DNA of 64,000 bases from Enterococcus sp. DIV2402 (GCF_017426705.2 NZ_CP147251.1:1216501-1280500); one strand, 5' to 3'. Positions 24,825 through 35,324 are shown, numbered from the stretch's first letter. Made by a program: numbers and translations. Notes: generated by a model from the sequence alone, not told the origin.

Positions 24825-26159
24825 ATGTTAAATTTACCAGAAACTCCCTATCGTTATGGATTCCATCTTTCTCCCAAAATGGGCTGGCTTAATGATCCCA
24901 ATGGATTGTGTTGGTTCAAGGGTAATTACCACGTGTTTTATCAAACTAATCCCTTTGATAATCGACCAGGAAATATATTCTGGGGTCATTTTGTTTCGGA
25001 AGATTTAATTAACTGGCAACAAGCTCCTTATGCAATTGTTCCTGAACAGGATTATGATGAGAATGGTTGCTATTCTGGGAGTGCTTTGGTAGTCAAGGAT
25101 CGATTATATCTAATGTACACCGGGCATAAAAATTTAGAATCCGGGTATGTGGAAACACAATGTATTGCAGTATCTGATGACGGATTTAATTTTAGAAAGT
25201 TGGTGAATAACCCAGTCATTGATGCCCCACCAAGTGATAATACTAACCGTTTTAGAGATCCGAAGCTTCTCTTTGAAAATGGTAAATTTTATGCGGTAAT
25301 CGGTGGGGAATCTGAAGATAATACTGGTCAAGTGAATGTGTTTGATTCTGAATCAATTGAAGCGGGTTGGCAGTTTAATCGCAAATTAATTAAAGCAAAA
25401 AAAGGTGATGGAATTATGTGGGAGTGCCCAGATCTTTTTGAACTTGACGGTCGGAAATTCCTGCTAACATCTCCCAAAGAAATGATGGATCAGGGAATTA
25501 ATGGTTTTTCTTCAATTTGGATTGAAAGTGATTTTAACGAAGAACAGGTAGTAACGGATTATCAAATTCATAAAATAGATGATGGCAGAGATTTTTATGC
25601 GCCGCAAACTTTTTGGGATCCAATCAACGAAAGAAGAGTGATGTTTGCTTGGTTTGGACTACCAGGATTACAGGAACAGGAGAATAATAGTCAGGTTGGG
25701 GCACTAACCCTACCAAGAGAGATTGTCATTAGATCAAATAGATTGTGCTTTCCACCAATTAAAGAATTAACAGCTCTCAGAATGGAAGAACGTACTATTG
25801 ACAATAAGATGACCATTAACGAAAAATCTGAACTGTTAATTCGCCCTGAAATAGAAAATGGTAAGTTCAAAATACGACTTAATAGTTCAGATTGTGACTC
25901 ATTTATGGAAATAACTTATGTAGCGAATAAATTAGTTATAGAAATCAAAGATTTTATAAGGAAAGCGACCGTGGATAAGACAATTTTCAAAATAAATGAA
26001 ATACGACTTTTTCTTGATCGAGGATTAACCGAAATATTTATTAATGAAGGGGAGTCAGTCTTTTCAAATAAATGTGAATTACATGGAGAACTCGAATTAT
26101 CATTTGACGGAAGACTGCAAGGTAAAGTTTTTGATTTGAAGGAAACGATTTATGATTAA
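24825..26159 (+). CDS. GH32 beta-fructosidase (sucrose-6-P hydrolase/fructanase type)
   Basis: A 444-aa GH32 enzyme. The nucleophile motif WLNDPNG is at residues 21-27 (Asp24), the transition-state stabiliser is RDP in TNRFRDPKLL, and the acid/base is in MWECPDLF. A beta-sandwich C-terminal domain starts near residue 320. There is no signal peptide, so it acts in the cytoplasm on imported phosphorylated or short fructosides. AGGAGG lies 8 bases before ATG. Last intact gene of the sigma-54 PTS operon; a fructokinase stub follows at once. Confidence 0.9.
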   Translation: MLNLPETPYRYGFHLSPKMGWLNDPNGLCWFKGNYHVFYQTNPFDNRPGNIFWGHFVSEDLINWQQAPYAIVPEQDYDENGCYSGSALVVKDRLYLMYTGHKNLESGYVETQCIAVSDDGFNFRKLVNNPVIDAPPSDNTNRFRDPKLLFENGKFYAVIGGESEDNTGQVNVFDSESIEAGWQFNRKLIKAKKGDGIMWECPDLFELDGRKFLLTSPKEMMDQGINGFSSIWIESDFNEEQVVTDYQIHKIDDGRDFYAPQTFWDPINERRVMFAWFGLPGLQEQENNSQVGALTLPREIVIRSNRLCFPPIKELTALRMEERTIDNKMTINEKSELLIRPEIENGKFKIRLNSSDCDSFMEITYVANKLVIEIKDFIRKATVDKTIFKINEIRLFLDRGLTEIFINEGESVFSNKCELHGELELSFDGRLQGKVFDLKETIYD

Positions 26160-26202
26160 GTTAGTAAATAAAGAAGTCAATATTGAAGAAATTAAGTGCT
26201 AA

Positions 26203-26298
26203 GATGCTATTAGGTTCAATCGAGGCCAGCGGTACAAATTTTGTATGCGCTGTAGGCAATCAAGATAAGATTTTTAAAAATAGACTTTACCTCAAATA
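26203..26298 (+). pseudogene. ROK fructokinase, N-terminal stub
   Basis: 31 codons from ATG 26203 read MLLGSIEASGTNFVCAVGNQ, close to the start of ROK fructokinases (usually SIEAGGTKFVCAVGN). They then lose similarity and stop at TAA 26296-26298. The Gly and Lys of the phosphate loop are already changed to Ser and Asn. The remaining 250 or so residues are gone, replaced by unrelated fragments. A fructokinase would logically follow a cytoplasmic fructosidase. Confidence 0.75.
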
Positions 26299-26315
26299 AG
26301 AAGTATCAAAGATTC

Positions 26316-26500
26316 TTGGCAACTGATTTTACTTTTAAAGAAAGACGTCCTGATCAAAATCAAGTAATTATCGAAATTAACGATAAAAATATCAACCACT
26401 TCAATCACACAATCCGTGATTACGATTTGAAATTTATTTCAGAGAAAAAATATTCATTGGAAGAATATTTTAAAACCTTTGTAACTTGGCTAAAAACGCC
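26316..26500 (+). pseudogene. Fragment resembling the C-terminal end of a drug-type ABC ATPase
   Basis: About 55 residues (DFTFKERRPDQNQVIIEIN through ISEKKYSLEEYFKTF) look like the tail of BcrA/DrrA-type ATPases, which end in a beta strand and a SLEEYF-like helix. No Walker motifs, no credible start codon. Similarity is by eye and weak. Confidence 0.35.
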
Positions 26501-26749
26501 ACTGAAGATGCTGAAATCAAACCAATCAAACTTCATGCGTTAAGACACTCACATGTTGTATTATTGGTTCACGAAAACATCCAACAACTGGCAATTCAAG
26601 AACGACTGGGTCATGTGGCCATTCAAATCACACTCGGAACTTATGGGTATCTATATGCGAAATCAGATCAGCATGTTGCTGATGCGATTGATGGCATACA
26701 ATTCGAGATTGTTATTGAAGTGGATGATTCGGACATGGGACCGGTTTGA
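26500..26749 (+). pseudogene. Tyrosine-type integrase, C-terminal catalytic fragment
   Basis: From about 26516 the frame reads IKLHALRHSHVVLLVHEN, then ERLGH and LGTYGYLYAKSDQHVADAID. These are the HxxR, GH and tyrosine boxes of phage/ICE integrases. The arm-binding and core N-terminal domains are absent. It marks a deleted prophage or conjugative element between the fructan operon and the mannoside operon. Confidence 0.7.
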
Positions 26750-26928
26750 GTTTTCCAAATTTCTACCAAAAGAAAATGAAATGTTGTTATACCAACGATT
26801 GCTGTACTTGTCTTCTAGTCTTAGATGTGTCGGAAATAAAGAGAACCTTCGATAAAAATGGAAGATCAGCAACAATCTATGAGCTTCTACGTCTACCATT
26901 TTCATTGTTATTCTCTCAATTGTCTCTC

Positions 26929-26956
26929 AAAAACGGCTTTTTAGCCGTTTTTTTTT
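26929..26956 (+). terminator. Terminator after the integrase fragment
   Basis: AAAACGGCT / AGCCGTTTT with a T4 loop followed by a T run. Confidence 0.85.
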
Positions 26957-27106
26957 GACCTTTTTTTAATAAAGATACGGAATAATTAGTTTCTATCCAA
27001 TTTGATTGTCATCAAAGTGAAAAATGTCTTTCTTCTAAAGGTGAACCAGAGATAAGTGTCAATAAAACGGATCTTCTCAATTTGATAGAAGCTAAGATGA
27101 TTTGAT
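26957..27106. other. Non-coding region, no intact gene
   Basis: AT-rich. A short frame ending near 27104 (GEPEISVNKTDLLNLIEAK) has no start or ribosome site and may be another remnant. Confidence 0.3.
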
Positions 27107-27829
27107 TTAATCAAAATTCAAATAATAGCGGTATTTGTTACCGATATAAAAGCATTCGGTGTATTCAAAAAAATTCATTTCTTTTTGAGAGGTAAAACGA
27201 ACCCGTTTCAATACTGGCTCAGCTTCACCAATCTTTAATAATTTTTTCAATTCCCGAGTAGCAGAAATGGCTTCAATATACTCATTCTCTTGGTTAACGC
27301 GAATGCCTTTTGTAGAAAGGTATTCGTAAAAAGAGCCATAATAATCCTTAGACTTTAAAGAATAGTCCTCTTTGAATATGATATGGGTCTTAAAAAAAGC
27401 TAAGATGTTGTTATCATCGCCTCTTACTCGATTTAAGACTAAGATGTCATCTCCGGGTTTGATTTGTAAATATTTGGCAATTTTATGATCAGCGTGGCTT
27501 TTATACACGTTAGCTTGTAAAGTTGTAGCATTTTTTCCTTGTTCCTTTAATTCCTGAGTAAATCCTTTGATAACAGTGGAATATTCGCTAATATTGGGAC
27601 TAAATTTTTTGACGAAAGTTCCTTTTGCTCGTTCACGATACAAAAGATTTTCTCTAACAAGTTCATCTATAGCTTTACGAATAGTGATACGACTGACATG
27701 ATAAATATCACAAAGGTCAAATTCTGTTGGAATTCGTTCCCCTTCCTGCCATTTTTCGGTTCTAATATTTGAACGAAGCTGATCGGCTATTTGTGCATAT
27801 AAGGGAGAGTTTGAGTGAATGTTGCTCAT
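27107..27829 (-). CDS. GntR-family regulator, HutC/UTRA type, of the mannoside operon
   Basis: About 240 residues: winged helix (PLYAQIADQLRSNIRTEKWQEG, then SRITIRKAIDELVRENLL) and a UTRA effector domain from about residue 85. The frame extends to 27880, but AAGGAG lies 9 or so bases before the ATG at 27829 and inside the longer version, so 27829 is chosen. It is divergent from the phosphomannose isomerase operon, and a perfect 15-bp inverted repeat lies just upstream of its start. A sugar phosphate is the expected ligand. Confidence 0.9.
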   Translation of the reverse strand: MSNIHSNSPLYAQIADQLRSNIRTEKWQEGERIPTEFDLCDIYHVSRITIRKAIDELVRENLLYRERAKGTFVKKFSPNISEYSTVIKGFTQELKEQGKNATTLQANVYKSHADHKIAKYLQIKPGDDILVLNRVRGDDNNILAFFKTHIIFKEDYSLKSKDYYGSFYEYLSTKGIRVNQENEYIEAISATRELKKLLKIGEAEPVLKRVRFTSQKEMNFFEYTECFYIGNKYRYYLNFD

Positions 27830-27849
27830 ATGAATAAACTCCTTTCGTA

Positions 27850-27890
27850 ATAATTCTCTATGATTTACTAAGTATATCATAGAGAATTAT
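27850..27890. promoter_or_regulatory. Perfect 15-bp inverted repeat, candidate operator
   Basis: ATAATTCTCTATGAT (27850-27864) and its exact reverse complement (27876-27890) are separated by 11 bases, right before the GntR gene. A second palindrome ATTGTTATAACAAT is at 27904-27917. Neither has the T run of a terminator in the right orientation for a gene end, so regulatory use is likely. Confidence 0.7.
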
Positions 27891-28038
27891 CATATTTGAT
27901 ATTATTGTTATAACAATAGCTAGAAAAGCTGATAAATAGCAGGATTAAAAAAGACATTTTGAGTGAATCAGCTGTGCTATACTTTGGATGAATTAAGGAT
28001 ATTTAACGATATAGTATCAGGTGGAAGGAGTTTTATAA

Positions 28039-29775
28039 GTGAACTATGATTTTTTTCCCGAAACAGCAATTACCAAACAATTTGATGTATATGCAGGTGA
28101 AGAAGAAATACTTGAGTTGATAAGAAAACGAATGGAGAATGAAGGTCTTAATGTTATAACAATTGAAAGTTATCCAGTTTTAGATAAACAGTTGTTAAGA
28201 ACGACTTTACTTGAACAATTGGAAATAGATGTTTTAATTGATAGCGACACTTTGTTCTATAATAGTCAAGTTATTACAGAAATGATAGCCGACAATTTGA
28301 CAGAGGATCGAGTGTTTGGCTTTATGTCTCATCATTCATTGACTGACTTTATTGATTTAGATCAACAACGTATGTTAATTAAACAAATTGAAATCGCTTT
28401 AAACGAAAAGAAACGTATTGGAATTTATGGTGTAGGTGCAAGTTTGGTCTATGCTCCCGATTTATTGATCTATGCAGATTTACCTCGATGGGAAATTCAA
28501 CAACGTTATCGTTCAGGTAAGTATAGTAATTGGAAAGGTAAGAATCAAGGAGAGGATTCATTACGAATGATTAAACGTGGTTATTTCTTTGAATGGCGTG
28601 TTGCAGATAAGCAAAAGCGATCCATTTATGAGAAAATTGATTATTTTATGGATACACTCCAAGATGACTGGGTATTGGTGGATCACAGTACGTATAATCA
28701 AGCATTGTTGGAAGTGGCTCAACAGCCGTTTTCGTTAGTTCCTTTTTTTGATCCAGGAGTATGGGGCGGACATTGGATGCAAAAACAATTTAGTTTTTGT
28801 CAAGATGAAGTGAATCTAGCATGGAGTTTTAATGGCGTACCAGAAGAGAATAGCCTCATTCTGGATTTTGGAAAAGCCAAGATGGAGATTCCAGGAAATA
28901 ATCTAGTTTACTTCCAAGGAGAATGTTTGTTGGGGCGTCGCGTTTATGGACGTTTTGGGGCAGAGTTTCCGATTCGCTTTAATTTTTTAGACACTATGGG
29001 AGGCTCTAATTTAAGTTTGCAAGTTCATCCTACTATAGAATATGCACAAGAAGTGTTTGGTGCCAAATATACGCAAGATGAAAGTTATTATATTTTACAA
29101 GCACAAGAAGATGCGGTCGTTTATCTAGGTGTTAAAAATGGTGTATCCAAAGACGAATTAATGGCAGCTTTGCAACGAGCTTCTGAAGGAAAAGAAGATT
29201 TTCCTACCCAAAAATTTATTTATCAACAACCTGTTAAAAAACATGATCATTACTCAATTCCTAGTGGGACGATTCATTCCAGCGGAGCAAATTCAGTTGT
29301 TTTAGAAATAAGTGCTACTCCAAATCGCTATACGTTTAAGCTATGGGATTGGGGCAGAGTCGATTTAGATGGTTTGCCTAGACCGGTTCATTTGAAACAT
29401 GGAGAGCCCAATATTGATATCCGTCGTGATGAAAACTGGGTCAAAAAAGAATTAGTAAATCCTTTTGAAATAATTGACGTTGGTGAAGGCTGGATGGAAG
29501 AACGGACAGGATTACATGAAACTGAATTTATCGAAACACGTCGCCATAGTTTTTCTGTACCTGTTATCCATGAAAACCATGGGAGTGTGAATGTATTAAA
29601 TTTAGTTGAAGGAGAAGAAGCGGTTGTTGAAAGTATCGATGGATCTTTTGCACCTTTTACTGTTCATTATGCACAAACATTTATTATACCTGAAAGTGTC
29701 AAAGCTTATAAAATTAGCCCTAGTGGAACCAGTAGTGGAAAGACAATCAAGACAATGAAAGCTTTTGTTCGTTAA
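28039..29775 (+). CDS. Large class I mannose-6-phosphate isomerase with N-terminal extra domain
   Basis: A 578-aa protein. Residues about 230-578 are a type I phosphomannose isomerase: WGGHWMQKQF, GGSNLSLQVHPTIEYA with zinc ligands Gln and His, YYILQAQEDA, and SIPSGTIHSSG. Residues 1 to about 225 form an extra domain (ITIESYPVLD, then RIGIYGVGASLVYAPDLLIYAD, then DYFMDTLQDDW) that resembles small nucleoside-kinase folds, though no Walker A is seen. It interconverts mannose-6-P and fructose-6-P, feeding mannose from the GH38 enzymes into glycolysis. GTGGAAGGAG precedes GTG 28039. Confidence 0.85.
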   Translation: MNYDFFPETAITKQFDVYAGEEEILELIRKRMENEGLNVITIESYPVLDKQLLRTTLLEQLEIDVLIDSDTLFYNSQVITEMIADNLTEDRVFGFMSHHSLTDFIDLDQQRMLIKQIEIALNEKKRIGIYGVGASLVYAPDLLIYADLPRWEIQQRYRSGKYSNWKGKNQGEDSLRMIKRGYFFEWRVADKQKRSIYEKIDYFMDTLQDDWVLVDHSTYNQALLEVAQQPFSLVPFFDPGVWGGHWMQKQFSFCQDEVNLAWSFNGVPEENSLILDFGKAKMEIPGNNLVYFQGECLLGRRVYGRFGAEFPIRFNFLDTMGGSNLSLQVHPTIEYAQEVFGAKYTQDESYYILQAQEDAVVYLGVKNGVSKDELMAALQRASEGKEDFPTQKFIYQQPVKKHDHYSIPSGTIHSSGANSVVLEISATPNRYTFKLWDWGRVDLDGLPRPVHLKHGEPNIDIRRDENWVKKELVNPFEIIDVGEGWMEERTGLHETEFIETRRHSFSVPVIHENHGSVNVLNLVEGEEAVVESIDGSFAPFTVHYAQTFIIPESVKAYKISPSGTSSGKTIKTMKAFVR

Positions 29776-29850
29776 ATGAATATAAATTGATTACATCTAT
29801 TCAAAGGCAAGCGGGAAGTGTTCAATTTCTTAAAGATGAGGAGGCTGTGT

Positions 29851-30744
29851 ATGAAGGGTTATTATTTTTTAATGGATGTTGGTGGGACGACGATTAAAAC
29901 GAATTGTTTAGATGAGCAAGGGCTTCCTTTTTTCACTCGTAATCAAGAATTTCCTGCCAAGTCGCAAGAAGACCAGCAGACAATTTTAGAAAATTTTTAT
30001 GCAATCGTGACAACTATTAATCGGCAAATGGCTCAAAAAGCACAATTGTTAGGTGTCGGTATTGCTTTTCCAGGTCCTTTTAATTATCAAGAAGGATACA
30101 GTTTAATGAAGGGGTTACGTAAGTATGATGAAATTTATGAGGTACGGTTAAAAAAATTAATTGCTGAGTGGCTATATTCTGAGTTTCAGCTGTCAGTACC
30201 GATTATATTCGAGAATGATGCGACAGCTTTTGGTTTAGGGGAATTCCTGCAAAGAGAGAAAAGCAGAGTTAACCGTGGAATATATCTGACTCTAGGTACT
30301 GGCTGTGGCTCTGCTTTTATCGTAGAAGGGGAGGTAATTAGAGAGGAATATGGTTTAAATAGTCAAGGAATGCTATACAATCGACCATTTAAGCAGAGTA
30401 TAATAGATGATTATCTCTCTGCCAATGGTTTGCAGCAGTTGATTAAGAACAATTATTCTGTGCCTTTAACAGGTTATGAACTCTTTTTAGAGGCACAAAA
30501 AGGTAATCAAAAAGCATTGGTAATTTTTGATGAATTTGGCACTTGGATTGGAGAAGCATTGGCGCCATTTGTGACGTCTTTTCAGCCCGATGAAGTGGTT
30601 TTTGGTGGGGAAATTAGTGGAAGCTTAGATTATTTTCATCCAGCAATAGAACGATGTTTTGGTGGAAACTTAAAGATTAGATATAGTCAAAATACTAGTT
30701 TATCAACTTTACGTGGCTTAATGTCACTGGTAACGAATGGATAA
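29851..30744 (+). CDS. ROK-family sugar kinase
   Basis: A 297-aa ROK protein with the ATP phosphate loop MDVGGTTIKTN at residues 7-17. GVGIAFPGPFNYQEGYS, FENDATAFGLGEFL and LGTGCGSAFIVEG follow. The usual ROK zinc motif CxCGxxGC is missing, replaced by GLNSQGMLYNRP. The frame extends up to 29818, but GAGGAGG sits 7 bases before ATG 29851. In context it probably phosphorylates mannose (or glucose) released by the mannosidases, making the substrate for the isomerase just upstream. Confidence 0.85.
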   Translation: MKGYYFLMDVGGTTIKTNCLDEQGLPFFTRNQEFPAKSQEDQQTILENFYAIVTTINRQMAQKAQLLGVGIAFPGPFNYQEGYSLMKGLRKYDEIYEVRLKKLIAEWLYSEFQLSVPIIFENDATAFGLGEFLQREKSRVNRGIYLTLGTGCGSAFIVEGEVIREEYGLNSQGMLYNRPFKQSIIDDYLSANGLQQLIKNNYSVPLTGYELFLEAQKGNQKALVIFDEFGTWIGEALAPFVTSFQPDEVVFGGEISGSLDYFHPAIERCFGGNLKIRYSQNTSLSTLRGLMSLVTNG

Positions 30745-30782
30745 GTAATGGAGAATATTTTTTTAAATTAGAAGGAGAAATT

Positions 30783-33232
30783 ATGTCAAAACGTACTTTA
30801 TATTTGATCCATCATTCCCATACAGATATAGGATATACGGATCGCCAAGAAAAAATTAGCCGGTATCATGTGGATTTTATCAAGAGCGTATTGGTTTTTC
30901 TGAAGAAAATTGAGTCAGGAGAGAAACCTGAGTGGTCAGGGTTTAAGTATACGTGCGAGAATTACTGGCAAGTAGAGCAATTTATAGCTAATAGCTCAAT
31001 AGAGGAACAGCAAATTTTTGAATATTTTTGAAAAAGGGTTGGATTGATATTTCTCTAAGTTATTTGAATATGACAGAATTGGTCGATGAACAGGTAGTGG
31101 GTAAGATGTTTGCTAAGGGGAAATCCTATGTAGATAGTCTGGGCCTACCATTAAATTCAGCGATGACTGCTGATATTAACGGGTTTTCGTGGGGATATGC
31201 AGAAATAATGTATCAAAATGGTATTGAAAACTTATTTTCGTGTTTGCATACGCATCATGGCATGTTTCCTTTATTTAAGAAACAAATTCCCTTCTGGTGG
31301 GAAACGCAAAAGGGAAATAAAATTCTGGTTTGGAATGGAGATCATTATCAAACAGGAAATGATTTTCTCCTTGTACCAAATTCTGATCAATCAAAACAAT
31401 ATGGAGTGGCAGGTTATACGCCAGAAGAAGCAGAATTGCAGTTTAAAAAGACTGAAGAAAGAATTTTTGCTCATTTCGATTTATTAGAAGAAGAAGGATA
31501 TGCACTTGATTTTGTACCTGCAATGATTAGCGGGATTGTTACCGATAACGCCCCGCCTAATCCTAGAATGATGGAAAATATTCATAAGTGGAATGAGCGT
31601 CATGGAGATGAAATTAAGATTGAATTGATCACACTTAACGAATTCTTTCGCATCCTGCGCCAACAAGAAGTGGAAATTCCAACTTATCGTGGTGATTGGG
31701 CGGATTGGTGGGCTGATGGCGTAGGGTCAACACCAGCGCCAACAAAAATTTATCGTAATGCTCAGCATAAATATCGAATTGCGAATAAATTAGATCCTGA
31801 AGCAACTTTGGGAAGGGCTGATTTATTAGCGAAAGCGGAAGAAAATATGATGATGTATGCTGAACATACATGGGGCTACCATTCTTCTGTAAGTCAGCCA
31901 TGGAATACCTTAGTAAATGATTTAGACTATCGTAAAGCAGCTTATGCCATTAATGCGAATAGCTTAATTTCTCAACATTTGGATGAAATTTTAGCAAAAT
32001 TAGGCGAAGAATCTATTCAGATGAATCGAAAGGCTGTTTACAAGGTAATCAATCCTCATAATCGAACAGTAAGTGATCATACTCAAATTTATATCAAACA
32101 TTGGGAAACGATAGATGATTCTTATTTTTATTTGGATACCAATGATTTTGTTGAGGTTATTGATTGCCAAACCGGTGAAATTCTACCTTCACAAGTGACA
32201 GATACATCTTTTGGTAAACAAATAGAATTTTTAGTGACGTTAAAAGCTAGAGAGGAACGATTGATTTGTTTACGTCGTCAAGAGAGTAAGCCACTACGGA
32301 AAAATTGGAATCATGCATATATTGGTACTGAACAAATTGCCGATGTGGCTTCTTATGTGGGATACGAACATCTCGTTTCTCCATTTGGAATTGAAACAAA
32401 AGATTTTAGTTTGTCAATTGACCACAAAAAAGGAATTAACCGATTGATTGATAAGCGAACGGGAACGAATTTACTTCATTCAAATCAAGAACATTCACCA
32501 TTTGCAGGGGTCTATGAAGTGACTCCGATAACTTCCGATGCTTGTTCTGAACGTCGTATCATGGGACGAAATCGTAAAGGTAGAATAACAGAACGGTCTG
32601 TTGCCGATTTGAAGTCAGTTAAAGTGACGTTGGATGGACCTATTTATGCAGAATTTGAATTAGACTATTCGTTAGTGGGAACGAAGATGTACACAGTAGT
32701 TCTCCGTGTCTATAAAGATTTACCGAAAATTAACGTAACAGTTAGAATTCAGAAAGAAAACGAATGGGCACCCGAAAATATCTATATTCCGCTCCCGTTT
32801 AGTTATGGAAAATGTAGTGACTGTTATATTGGAAAAACAGGAACAACTTTTCGACCAGCGATTGATCAATTGCCTGGTTCCAATACAGAATTTTATCTTT
32901 TGAATAATGGTTTGACTTTCACGAATGGACAACAGGGTTTAGTGATTGCCGTCAAAGATACGCCACTGATTACTTTAGGGACACTTGAAAGTCATTTGGT
33001 GAATCTTTGTTCAGCTGATACAGCCTGGAAAAATAAAGAAGTTATTTATTCTTGGCCGATGAATAATTTCTGGGAAACTAATTTTAAAGTTGATTTGTCT
33101 GGTTTTTATGAATTTGATTATCAATTGTTCTTAATGTCTAATCAATCATCTGAAGATTTACTGGAAAAAGCGGCTGAATTAAACGAAGGCATTTTAACAA
33201 TAGCTTACAATCCAAAAGCAGGTGAAATTTAG
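30783..33232 (+). pseudogene. GH38 alpha-mannosidase split by a -1 frameshift at 31025-31031
   Basis: Two adjoining frames make one GH38 alpha-mannosidase of about 815 aa. The first (30783-31031, after GAAGGAG) holds the zinc motif HHSHTDIGYTD. The second (frame open from 31028 to 33232) holds the presumed nucleophile segment SAMTADINGFSWGY, the AEHTWGYHSSVSQPWN region and the beta-sandwich C-terminal half. The first ends at TTT-TGA. Shifting back one base gives FEYFLKKGWIDIS, continuous with homologues. One T missing from a T6 run explains it. Neither piece alone has a full active site. Confidence 0.8.
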
Positions 33233-33246
33233 AGAGGTGACAGAGA

Positions 33247-35324
33247 ATGGCAAAAAAACTTCATGTAGTTTATAAAACTCATTTAGATATAGGGTTTACA
33301 GATTTGGCAGCAAATGTAATAGAGCAGTATTTGATAGACTTTATTCCTCGAGCAGTACAAATTGGCAAAGAGTTACCCGATCAGTTTGTTTGGACAACCG
33401 GGTCATGGTTAATTTACTTTTATTTGAATCATCCCAATGTCTCCAAACAAGATAAGGAACAAATGATAGAAGCAATTAAATGTGGCACAATTAAGTGGCA
33501 TGGCTTACCGGTAACAATGCATAGCGAATTGATGGATCAACGTTTGTTTGAATATGGATTATCGATTTCTAAAGAATTAGATCAACAATTTGACATGAAA
33601 ACGGTAGCAGCGAAGCTAACTGATGTCCCAGGTCATACAATTGGGATTGTTCCTTTAATGGCCAAAGCAGGTTTAAAATATTTGCATATTGGCGTGAACG
33701 CGAGCTCCGCCATTCCCAAAGTGCCAGAAATGTTTCTGTGGCGTAATAGTGATGGAACAGAGATTGTGGTTCATTATGCACAAGATTATGGTGAAACCTT
33801 TATGCGTGAAGGTTGGGATGATAGGTTATATTTTGCCCACAGTCATGACAATGCCGGTCCACCAAAAGACAGTCAAGAAGTTCAGATGTTGATGGCTCGT
33901 TTGGAAAAAGAAAATCCAGATGTGGAGGTTGTGGCTTCTAGTTTGGATCAATTTGCACTAGCAGCGTGGGAAAAACGTGATAGTTTACCGGTAATTGAAG
34001 AAGAAATCGGGGATTCTTGGATACATGGAATTGCTTCTGATTCGAGAAAAATTTCAGATTATTTGAGTTTATTACGTCTTCGTAACCAATGGCTGGATTC
34101 AGGTGAGTTAAGTGTAGATAGTGCGGAATATAAAAATTTTTCGGAGCAACTTATGCTAGTTGCTGAACATACGTGGGGTGGAAACGGAAATGTTTTTTTA
34201 CCCGACTATACAAATTATTTACTTGAAGATTTTCAAAAAGCGCGTGAGCAAGATCAAATTACTTTTAACCATGATCGAACATCTATGGATTTTGGGGATT
34301 TAATGGCTTTAATTAGTACAGATATCGAATCAAAAGAGCTTTGTTCGAAACGTTCTTATAGATTATATGAAGATTCTTGGCAAGAACAACGAGAATATCT
34401 GACGGTAGCGGTATCTTGCTTAAGTGATGCACGTCAAATAGAAGCTCAAAAAGTATTAGCCACCAAAAAATATGAAATTCAAAGTATAAATACGGGTGAA
34501 TCAGTAATTCCGGGTAGATTGTATCAATATGGGGATGTTTCTTTGAAATTTTCAGTTAGCGGTGGAATCAGTTTTTGAAAGTGGCTAATAATGATTACAT
34601 TCTTGAGGGCCATGAGCTTGGGAGTTTATCTTATGAACGATTTGATTTTGCTGATTATCATAATTTTATTAGCAAATATAGCCGTTTAACACGATGGACT
34701 TCTAGTTGGTGTTTAGTAGATTTTGCTAAACGAGGCATCGAAGCTTTTCAAGATATTCGTTATGAATTAATCAAACCGATGATTCAGAAATCGTGTATCA
34801 CTCAAATTAAAAACCAACTAGTCGTGACTTTTGATCTTTGCTTTACAGAATATGAACAGAGAATGTGGGGAGTACCTGCAAAAAATCAATTAACATATCA
34901 CATTGATTTACTAGAACATCGGATTGAACTCAATTTGAAGTGGAATGGCAAACAGGCAAATAAGATGCCCGAAGCTTACTGGTTAGAAACCAGTTTGAAA
35001 GTAGCAAATCCTTATCGTTGGCAGATGAATAAACTGGGAACGACCCTTTCACCTTATAATGTGGTAGAAAATGGCAATCGCAATTTACACGCATTATCTC
35101 AAGAAGGATTATCTTATAGTGGGATTGAAGGAAAAGTGAAAATTCAAAGTCTCGATGCGCCACTTTTTTCTTTTGGTCGACGAAGTTTATTGAAATTTGA
35201 TAATTTACAGCCTTCCTTAAATGAAGGAATGTTTATTAATTTGCAAAATAACGTTTGGGGGACAAATTTTCCAGCTTGGTTTGAAGACGATATGTTGTAT
35301 CGGGTTATTATTGAGTTACCTTAA
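33247..35324 (+). pseudogene. GH38-like (DUF5054-type) glycosidase split by a -1 frameshift at 34572-34578
   Basis: The first frame (33247-34578, 443 aa) starts KLHVVYKTHLDIGFTDLA, a GH38-type metal motif, and has LTDVPGHTIGIVPLMAKAG and LVAEHTWGGNGNVF. The second (34575-35324, about 249 aa) is the beta-sandwich tail with RLTRWTSSW and ends NVWGTNFPAWFEDD. The two overlap by four bases at AGTTTTTGAAAG. A sixth T joins them as ISFLKVANNDYIL. The family is normally one chain of about 690 aa. TTG 34575 could start the second part on its own, so a true two-subunit form is not excluded. Confidence 0.75.

Noticed and set aside
26746..26958. 70-codon frame after the integrase fragment
   Set aside because: Composition and lack of start context suggest chance; it runs through a terminator hairpin.
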